Of a stretch of DNA of 7,676 nucleotides, positions 1 to 5,730 are shown in pieces. How positions within the stretch are numbered: position 1 is the first letter of the stretch; each line of letters starts with the position of its first letter. The position numbers and the translations under genes are program-made. Source of the stretch: Thermoplasmata archaeon (GTDB lineage: Archaea > Thermoplasmatota > Thermoplasmata > Thermoplasmatales > Thermoplasmataceae); the NCBI GenBank assembly GCA_021833045.1, contig JAKBGP010000095.1, forward strand, positions 1-7,676. Reading direction: 5' to 3'. The notes beneath the pieces are model-generated. The model worked only from the letters and a program-made list of their open reading frames with translations, ran no database searches and was not told where the DNA came from.

Positions 1-2
1 TA

Positions 3-110
3 CCATACATAGATTTAAGTTATATTATTATCAGAACTGGTAAGATAGGTGATAATCATGACAAATGGAGGAATTATTCCCTAATAATTTGCGGAGTTAG
101 AGTTAAATAA
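3..110 (+). CDS. Possible C-terminal tail of a gene cut by the window edge
   Basis: A reading frame is open from the left edge to a TAA at 108-110, giving 35 residues that begin PYIDLSYIII and end CGVRVK. The composition is protein-like (mixed charged and hydrophobic residues), and it stops about 120 bases before the next gene. No domain can be recognised from so short a piece. A 35-codon run can be open by chance in AT-rich DNA, so this is only a candidate; the bases to the left of the window would settle it. Confidence 0.25.
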   Translation, partial: PYIDLSYIIIRTGKIGDNHDKWRNYSLIICGVRVK

Positions 111-199
111 TTAGATTATTCAACCTAAACCTCTCTATACTTAACTAATTAGAATGTTTTCATTCGTTGTTGCAACATCCTGGGTAGCATTTAGTAATC

Positions 200-220
200 T
201 ATTAAATGCAAAATTTTAAT
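200..220 (+). promoter_or_regulatory. Probable box-A promoter region of the methyltransferase gene
   Basis: An A/T-rich run (TATTAAATGC followed by AAATTTTAAT) lies 14-34 bases ahead of the ATG at 234. No purine-rich Shine-Dalgarno motif lies between it and the start, which fits a leaderless or very short-leader archaeal transcript. Two candidate boxes overlap, one correctly spaced for ATG 234 and one for the in-frame ATG at 246, so the exact box is uncertain. The rest of 111-233 shows no gene. Confidence 0.35.
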
Positions 221-233
221 CGGATTCTCGTAT

Positions 234-1355
234 ATGCCAAATACAATGAGAACAGACTTGCTTGATTTTGATAAAGCTTTTGTAAGTGAGAAAGCCGACA
301 TAACAGATAAGAGAAGTCTTCTGAACAATTTGAATGAGGCCATGGCCAAAGAGGATATAAAATCAATTAAGCAAGAGATCAAAAAAATCATTTCTAGTGT
401 GAAGAAGGTTACGAGAATTCAAGATGATGTGGTCGGAGATGACTCTTCAAATGTTGGCATGAATTCTGACTCACTTATTGAGAACTTAAAGCAAGCTTTG
501 AATGCCTATTCTTTAGAAAGATGTAGATATTATATTGGCAGACTGATGAAATCTCTAACTACCGAGAAGATTGGCAAGGTTAATGACTTAGACATGAACC
601 GGTGGAAGGAGTACAAAGACATTATAACCGATAGCCTATGGATAATGGAGAAAAGAGATAGGTCAGGAGCTCACAATGCAGGCTATTGGGGCAATTTCAT
701 TCCTCAGATCCCACAGCAGTTACTAAGAAGATATACTAAAAGCAATGACTGGGTGTTGGATACTTTTGTTGGCAGTGGAACGACACTAATTGAATGTCAA
801 AGATTTGCTAGAAATGGTATCGGAATAGATCTATCAAAGGATGCGCTAGAATCTACTCGATTGAATTTGAGTAAAGAGAATAACAGCTCCAGCAGCAAAA
901 TTATACTTGTAAATGCAGATAGCACAAAAATCTCTTACAAAGAATTGTTGCAGGAGTATAATATTGGTTCCGTTCAGTTAGCCATTATGCATCCACCCTA
1001 CTGGGATATTATTAAGTTCAGCGGAAATGACAATGATCTGTCAAATGCTCCTACTCTAGATGCTTTCCTGACTGGGATTAGGCTGATAGCTGAGGGAGTG
1101 CATCAGGTGCTAGACAAGGGTAGATATTTGGCAATGGTTATTGGAGATAAATACAGCAAGGGAGAGTGGATACCACTCGGTTTCTACGCAATGAGCGAAG
1201 TTATGAAAGTAGGTTTCAAGCTCAAATCTACTATTGTAAAAAACTTTGAGGCAACAAAAGGGAAGCAGAGTCAACAGGAACTCTGGAGATACAGAGCAAT
1301 GCTTGGTGGCTTCTACGTCTTCAAACACGAGTATATATTCTTGTTTGAGAGGTGA
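234..1355 (+). CDS. DNA amino-methyltransferase (N4-cytosine or N6-adenine), modification enzyme
   Basis: This 373-residue protein should transfer a methyl group from S-adenosylmethionine to an exocyclic amino group in DNA. Residues 1-130 are a helical, charged N-terminal extension with no recognised domain. The cofactor-binding motif I is D176-TFVGSGTT, preceded by a motif X-like stretch (NFIPQIPQQLL, 154-164); acidic positions D199 (GIDLS) and D229 (NADS) fit motifs II and III. The catalytic motif IV is H253-PPYW, followed by IIKFS and a conserved-looking block VIGDKYSKGEWIPLGF near 302-317. The motif order I then IV is the gamma-like arrangement, although motif I resembles beta-class enzymes. 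His in place of the usual D/N/S in motif IV recurs, as I recall, in a family of prokaryotic restriction-linked methylases. The next gene encodes a probable nuclease, which makes this the protective half of a restriction-modification pair. The start at 234 is the first ATG; ATG 246 is a possible alternative. Target base and sequence cannot be read from the sequence. Confidence 0.85.
   Translation: MPNTMRTDLLDFDKAFVSEKADITDKRSLLNNLNEAMAKEDIKSIKQEIKKIISSVKKVTRIQDDVVGDDSSNVGMNSDSLIENLKQALNAYSLERCRYYIGRLMKSLTTEKIGKVNDLDMNRWKEYKDIITDSLWIMEKRDRSGAHNAGYWGNFIPQIPQQLLRRYTKSNDWVLDTFVGSGTTLIECQRFARNGIGIDLSKDALESTRLNLSKENNSSSSKIILVNADSTKISYKELLQEYNIGSVQLAIMHPPYWDIIKFSGNDNDLSNAPTLDAFLTGIRLIAEGVHQVLDKGRYLAMVIGDKYSKGEWIPLGFYAMSEVMKVGFKLKSTIVKNFEATKGKQSQQELWRYRAMLGGFYVFKHEYIFLFER
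1349..1355 (+). promoter_or_regulatory. Strong ribosome binding site that fixes the TTG start of the nuclease gene
   Basis: GAGGTGA matches seven bases of the GGAGGTGAT complement of the archaeal 16S rRNA 3' end. Its last three bases are the TGA stop of the methyltransferase, and it lies four bases ahead of a TTG at 1360. It is the only clear Shine-Dalgarno site seen in the window. Its placement points to translational coupling: ribosomes ending the first gene can re-initiate at once on the second. Confidence 0.7.
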
Positions 1356-1359
1356 CTTT

Positions 1360-2535
1360 TTGACGACTACTCATGTTTACATTGTGGACGTTAATACATT
1401 CAAGTTACATCTAGAATATCAATTTGCAGGCACTGGAGCCAAAGATACATTCGTGGACTTCAATGCATCTCCGACCTCAAGTCTTAGAGGGGGGACTGAA
1501 AACAATCTGGCGAGTATGATTGCAGATGGCTTGAGGATCAGAAAGGGAGATAAGATAATTTTCTATCTTCAAAGCAGCGCTCAATATGGGGTACAAGAAG
1601 GAAAATTCTACGGAGTATTTCAAGCAGTCAATGATTGGTCATTTTTAGATAACTATGGAGTAAATCAGTATTTAATAAGAGAACTTGGAAAATCTCTAAC
1701 GTTTAGGACAATAATCGAACCAAAAGAAGTTTATCCAGACGGCGTTACCGAATGGGAAGCCTTGGACAGCATTGAAAGTGTTGACAAGCCTAATCAAATG
1801 ATATGGAGCCTAATATATAGAAAGCTAAGGGGAAATAGGGGTAACACTATGATAAACCCTTATGAGGCTGATAGACTAATAAACCTTATTAAAGCTAAGA
1901 ATGGCGGAAAGACTATAACCGCATCAGGTTACACATTTAACTTATCTAATCAAAGGATCGCTCCAATGAATGCTTCTAATTCATATTCTGGCAGAAAAGA
2001 ACTAATTGATATTTTTCCAAGGCTTAAACGCAAGTATGAAGAGAACAAAGCCTTCGAAGCTCATTTACAGGCCTACATCGTTCAGAATATAGGGAAGGGA
2101 ATCAACGATTCATTGGATAAAACCGTGCTCGAAGATTCCAGAGTTGACTGGATTGGGAATGAGGTCTACTGTGGAGTTGGCATGCAACGGATAGATGTCC
2201 TGATAGAAACAACAAAAAACCTTTCAGAATTAAAAGTAATCCCCATTGAACTAAAAGCAGTTGAGGTAACAAAAGAAACAGTCAAGCAGATAAACAGGTA
2301 CATTGACTGGTTAAAGCAATACTACCTTCCGAATCGTGGTTATAAGCATTTAAAAACCAGCCCGATAATAATTGGGAAGAAATACTCAAGTCTCTCAAAT
2401 GTGAACAAAATTGACCTAATCAATGCAATCAGAGCATATCAAGACCGAACGAGAGTTATGATAGACTATATAGAGTACAGTCTTAAATCTGAAGGATTGC
2501 ACTTTGAAAAAGTACCTTTAACTATTTTGCCGTAA
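1360..2535 (+). CDS. EVE/PUA-like domain fused to a PD-(D/E)xK nuclease; probable restriction endonuclease
   Basis: With a TTG start at 1360 the product has 391 residues. An ATG at 1246 would add 38 residues read out of frame across the end of the methyltransferase, without family character; the GAGGTGA site supports TTG. Residues 1 to about 175 look like an EVE/YTH-type PUA-fold domain: a KGDKIIFYLQ strand, a GKFYGVFQ strand, TEWEALDSI, and WSLIYRKLRGNRG followed by a helix. Such domains bind modified bases in DNA or RNA. Residues about 220-370 form a PD-(D/E)xK nuclease: E233, D279 in QRIDVLI, E297-L-K299, then a helix with Q310 and RYIDWL, similar to the QxxRY arrangement of NucS/DUF91-type nucleases. 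All expected catalytic residues are present. Pairing with the upstream methyltransferase suggests the cutting half of a type II system; a modification-dependent (type IV-like) nuclease is the main alternative. Domain calls are by eye: the nuclease is fairly sure, the EVE-like fold less so. Confidence 0.75.
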   Translation: MTTTHVYIVDVNTFKLHLEYQFAGTGAKDTFVDFNASPTSSLRGGTENNLASMIADGLRIRKGDKIIFYLQSSAQYGVQEGKFYGVFQAVNDWSFLDNYGVNQYLIRELGKSLTFRTIIEPKEVYPDGVTEWEALDSIESVDKPNQMIWSLIYRKLRGNRGNTMINPYEADRLINLIKAKNGGKTITASGYTFNLSNQRIAPMNASNSYSGRKELIDIFPRLKRKYEENKAFEAHLQAYIVQNIGKGINDSLDKTVLEDSRVDWIGNEVYCGVGMQRIDVLIETTKNLSELKVIPIELKAVEVTKETVKQINRYIDWLKQYYLPNRGYKHLKTSPIIIGKKYSSLSNVNKIDLINAIRAYQDRTRVMIDYIEYSLKSEGLHFEKVPLTILP

Positions 2536-2543
2536 AACAAGTG

Positions 2544-2556
2544 AAAAAAATAAATC
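2544..2556 (+). promoter_or_regulatory. Probable box-A promoter of the fused restriction-modification gene
   Basis: An A/T run containing AAATAAAT is centred about 28 bases ahead of the GTG at 2579, the spacing expected for a leaderless archaeal transcript. There is no Shine-Dalgarno motif in the 43-base gap after the preceding gene. This suggests the fusion enzyme has its own promoter, although read-through from upstream is also possible. Confidence 0.4.
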
Positions 2557-2578
2557 TAAGTATTGCATTCAAGATTTT

Positions 2579-5458
2579 GTGGCCCTACCAAAAGTAGAAG
2601 AGCGAACTCTTTACACCCCCATAATTAATTTATTGAGAAATTATGGATATGAAGCAATCGGAAACACAATAGTTTCAGGAAAGGAACCAGACATAATTTT
2701 CAAGTATGGGTCATTACAATTTGTCATCGAGGTAAAGGTCGGAAAAAAAGATTCTATTGGACTTAGTGCTGTAGCTCAAGCATATGATTATGGAAGGCGC
2801 CTTAACACGCAAAATGTAATCATATTAATCTATCCAGATGAAATTAGAAATTCTGCCATAGAGAATTTCAACGCACTAGACAGAATTGCTACTGAAAGTG
2901 AGATATGGGCCGTAATATTAACCGAGTATTGGACTGAAAGTAGGTCGGTGACCTTTGATTTCTTGGCCCGTCAATTGAAGCTTACAATTGATAAGCAGAT
3001 ATCAAGAGTCGATTTTGGGTCAGCAGTCAAATTAATAGGAGAATACGCAAGCGATTTGAATTCCGTAATTTTCCAGATTAAAACTGATGAATTAGTTGCA
3101 GAGGTCGTGAACAAACTTGATCTGTTTGCATCAGTGGGAGAGATAAAGGAAAAAGAGACTGCAAAAAGTCAAGTTGTGAGTCTCGCATCTTTTCTACTTT
3201 TCAACCAACTATTATTTTACCACATATATACCAAAAAAGCAGGCAATGACCAACTCCCAGAAATGGGAGAAATAAAGTCTATAAAGGATATTGAAAAGTA
3301 TTTCAATCAGATTACCAAAATAGACTACAGGTCCATTTACAGAACAAACATACTTACACATATTCCAGTCAAAGATGCTGTCATTGGAGTCATCAACGAT
3401 GTAATAAAGGCAATAAAACTATTGAGAGCTGAGTACATTTCTCACGATCTTGCAGGACGTTTCTTCCATGATCTGATTCCCTTTGAAGTTAGAAAAATTT
3501 TAGCTGCTTTTTATACACACCCTAATTCGGCTGATCTTTTGACTGGCTTAGCGATAGATACTTGGGATTCTACTGTAATAGATCCAGCATGTGGGTCTGG
3601 AACTCTACTTGTTTCAAGCTACAAAACAAAAATGAGATTATATGAAAAAAGTAAGGGTCTCAAAGACCCAAAAGCAATTCACAAATCTTTCCTGGAAAAC
3701 GACATTTCTGGAATAGATCTGATGCCATTTGCCGCACATATTTCAACAATCAATCTTGCAATGCAAAACATAGAACAGCCTACAAATCTGGTAAAAATAG
3801 CTTCCATGGACTCATTAGGATTGGCCAAAGATCTGAAGTCGAAGGATTTTGTTAGTGGTAAAGGATACAAAATATCTGGATTTGAACATACAATTCAAAG
3901 TAGATTAGATGGAGATGTTTCGGTGATAAGGAAACATGGGGCTGTTTCAATGGAAGGAAAAGGTAGTGGATTCAAACTTACTCCGGTTGATTTGGTGATA
4001 ATGAACCCTCCATTTTCGGACCGGGAAAAAATGCCCGGTGAAATGCGAGAGAAAATAAATGAAAATGAGGTTCTTAACAAAATCTCTGGAAACCAGGTCA
4101 ATCTATGGGGTTCTTTCATGGCCCTATCTGATTTGCTTTTAAAAAAAGATGGAAAGTTGGCTGCGGTAATTCCTATTAATCTTGCCCGTGGTGAGGCAAC
4201 GAAGAAGATCAGAGAATTTATGCTGAAAAATTACAGCACCCAGTACATCATCAAACCTCTAGAAGATGAAGCGTTTAGCGAGGGGGCATCATTTAAAGAC
4301 ATACTTTTCATAGCGAGGAAGGGAAAACCTATCCCGACAGACTACACGGCCATCGTAAGCATTAAGACATCAGTTAAGAGTCTTCCTTCTGATGCAATAA
4401 AAGGAATTATTTCTAGATTGAGGGAATCGTACGAAAAACGAATTGAGGTTAACAGTGACACAATGGAAGTTGAATTTATTAAAACATCAAAATTACATGA
4501 ATATTCTAACAACTTAATGCCACTAATTGGACTCTCCTCATCTAAATCTAAAAAGAACATTAATAACTTCCTTTCGGCAGTTCGTCAAAAAGGTAGAGAG
4601 AAATTAAAGAAAATAAGAGACGAAATGATATCCGAAGGCTATCACGTTTCTCCTGCCGGATTATCTGAATTGGTTTTTATCACTAGGCCAACGGATGAGT
4701 CTCGGATAGAGAGGGCATTTCTCACTTTGACAAATGAAATTGGCAATTCCATACAATTCAAAATAAAGGGCCTGGACGGAGAGTATAATGTGCCAAGGAC
4801 TAATGTTAAACACGCACTGAGAACGCTAACCTCGGTGAAGAAATTCGATGTAGGAAACTTGGACTATATTCTAATAGACCCCCCAGACAATTTTGAGAAA
4901 ATAAAGCAATTTTCTAAATGGGAAGGAGATTTTAACTGGTCTAACCATAGAGAAAATGTCAGAAAGAAAACGAGTGAAGTATTTGTTGGCAGAAGATTTA
5001 GGCCCAACTCCAGAAATACGCATCATTTCGCTTTTTATTCTCAGGATGGGGCAGTTGCCCCAGACACTTTCAAGATTGTAAAATTCTCAGGAGAGATAGA
5101 AAACAAGATTCAAACATTGATCTTGAATAGTTGCATTACGATGGCCAATATTGTGTCATTACGAGAACAAACAACAGGTGGGTTTACAGATATTAGAGAA
5201 AGTGAATTGACGAATTTTGACATATTTGACCTTTCACATCTATCAGAATTAGAGAAGTTACAATTAATAAGAGTATTCGATTCAATCAAGGATGTTGACT
5301 TTCCATCTATAATAGAACAATATGTTTCAACTTTCAAAGGTCGATTATCGCTTGACCTTTCAGTAATGAAAATTTTGGGATTCAAAGAAGACGAAGCTAA
5401 GGATCTACTTTATCCATTATACGAGACGATAATTGACGAATTAAGGGTAAAAGGGTAA
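2579..5458 (+). CDS. Single-chain type IIG/IIL-like restriction-modification enzyme (nuclease + N6-adenine methyltransferase + target recognition)
   Basis: This 959-residue protein should both cut DNA and methylate adenine at the same target. Residues 1 to about 120 are a PD-(D/E)xK nuclease: PD at 37-38, E51-V-K53, followed by a helix with AVAQAYDYG. Residues about 140-300 are a mainly helical linker. The methyltransferase spans about 300-590: motif X-like FYTHP (311-315), motif I D335-PACGSGT, acidic D380 (SGIDL) and D411 (SMDSL), and catalytic motif IV N476-PPF, the signature of HsdM-like N6-adenine enzymes. The region from about 640 is probably target recognition and ends with a type I S-like stretch (LILNSCITMANIVS, then TTGGFTDIRESEL). 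Order and length match the MmeI-type plan, a little longer than MmeI itself. The start is a GTG with no ribosome binding site and a box-A-like run 28 bases upstream. No partner specificity subunit or helicase is present, consistent with a stand-alone enzyme. PglX-type (BREX) methylases are an alternative family, but none of their partner genes is here. Confidence 0.85.
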   Translation: MALPKVEERTLYTPIINLLRNYGYEAIGNTIVSGKEPDIIFKYGSLQFVIEVKVGKKDSIGLSAVAQAYDYGRRLNTQNVIILIYPDEIRNSAIENFNALDRIATESEIWAVILTEYWTESRSVTFDFLARQLKLTIDKQISRVDFGSAVKLIGEYASDLNSVIFQIKTDELVAEVVNKLDLFASVGEIKEKETAKSQVVSLASFLLFNQLLFYHIYTKKAGNDQLPEMGEIKSIKDIEKYFNQITKIDYRSIYRTNILTHIPVKDAVIGVINDVIKAIKLLRAEYISHDLAGRFFHDLIPFEVRKILAAFYTHPNSADLLTGLAIDTWDSTVIDPACGSGTLLVSSYKTKMRLYEKSKGLKDPKAIHKSFLENDISGIDLMPFAAHISTINLAMQNIEQPTNLVKIASMDSLGLAKDLKSKDFVSGKGYKISGFEHTIQSRLDGDVSVIRKHGAVSMEGKGSGFKLTPVDLVIMNPPFSDREKMPGEMREKINENEVLNKISGNQVNLWGSFMALSDLLLKKDGKLAAVIPINLARGEATKKIREFMLKNYSTQYIIKPLEDEAFSEGASFKDILFIARKGKPIPTDYTAIVSIKTSVKSLPSDAIKGIISRLRESYEKRIEVNSDTMEVEFIKTSKLHEYSNNLMPLIGLSSSKSKKNINNFLSAVRQKGREKLKKIRDEMISEGYHVSPAGLSELVFITRPTDESRIERAFLTLTNEIGNSIQFKIKGLDGEYNVPRTNVKHALRTLTSVKKFDVGNLDYILIDPPDNFEKIKQFSKWEGDFNWSNHRENVRKKTSEVFVGRRFRPNSRNTHHFAFYSQDGAVAPDTFKIVKFSGEIENKIQTLILNSCITMANIVSLREQTTGGFTDIRESELTNFDIFDLSHLSELEKLQLIRVFDSIKDVDFPSIIEQYVSTFKGRLSLDLSVMKILGFKEDEAKDLLYPLYETIIDELRVKG

Positions 5459-5472
5459 TTTTAGTACAGAAA

Positions 5473-5670
5473 CTATCCAATAGAATCCCCAAAATTATAA
5501 CTCACTTCAATAATACAGTATTTAAACTCTCCTATACTGTAAGGCTGTACACTTGGTGCTGGAACCAAATTGCTATATTCTATCCATTTGATATCATAAG
5601 TGCCTTTATTATTTATTGACTTCTCTAACTGATGGAATGCTTCAGTTAATTATCTGTATGCATTCTCAAA
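5473..5670 (-). pseudogene. Decayed remnant of a minus-strand gene (C-terminal piece), family unknown
   Basis: Read on the minus strand, 5649 to 5473 gives 58 codons with strongly protein-like content, beginning LTEAFHQLEKSI and ending IIEVSYNFGDSIG before a TAG. The frame continues upstream for six more residues (FENAYR) across one TAA at 5652-5650 and then meets three stops in a row. No usable start codon opens this piece. It looks like the 3' end of a gene broken by a nonsense change or deletion, left between two defence genes. I do not recognise the family. A chance open frame is possible, but a 58-codon run with this composition in an intergenic gap of 272 bases is unusual. Confidence 0.4.
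5514..5541. repeat. Inverted repeat (8-bp arms) in the intergenic gap
   Basis: TACAGTAT at 5514-5521 is the exact reverse complement of ATACTGTA at 5534-5541, separated by 12 bases. It lies about 55 bases after the fusion-enzyme stop codon. It could be an operator, a 3' hairpin of that transcript, or chance within the minus-strand remnant it overlaps. No T tract follows it, so it is not a convincing terminator. Confidence 0.35.
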
Positions 5671-5694
5671 TTATCATCACCAATCTAAATAGAT

Positions 5695-5709
5695 AGAAAG
5701 ATTTACATA
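5695..5709 (+). promoter_or_regulatory. Archaeal promoter (BRE + box A) of the HEPN gene
   Basis: TTTACATA at 5702-5709 differs by one base from the archaeal box A consensus TTTAWATA and sits 22-29 bases ahead of the ATG at 5731. A purine-rich AGAAAGA just upstream fits a BRE element. There is no Shine-Dalgarno motif ahead of the ATG, so the transcript is probably leaderless. This is the clearest promoter in the window and indicates independent expression of the downstream gene. Confidence 0.6.
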
Positions 5710-5730
5710 CTTCTAACCATATAATTCTCA

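Noticed and set aside
90..96. TGCGGAG near the left edge as a copy of the tRNA 3' end (attachment site)
   Set aside because: Only seven bases agree; too short to separate from chance.
1110..1328. Antisense open frames over the main genes (for example here, 3895-4119 and 5110-5385)
   Set aside because: They are shadows of strongly supported genes, with no promoter, ribosome binding site or domain content of their own.
1246..1359. ATG start at 1246 for the nuclease gene
   Set aside because: It would overlap the methylase by 110 bases and add 38 residues rich in S/N/T without family character; the TTG at 1360 has a strong ribosome binding site.
4021..4038. Hairpin CCGGG/CCCGG inside the fusion gene
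   Set aside because: It lies within well supported coding sequence, just after the NPPF motif, with no T tract; likely coincidence of codons.
4870..4890. IDPPDNF at residues 766-772 of the fusion enzyme as a second methyltransferase motif IV
   Set aside because: No cofactor motif lies nearby and it is within the recognition region; NPPF at 476-479 is in the correct place for catalysis.
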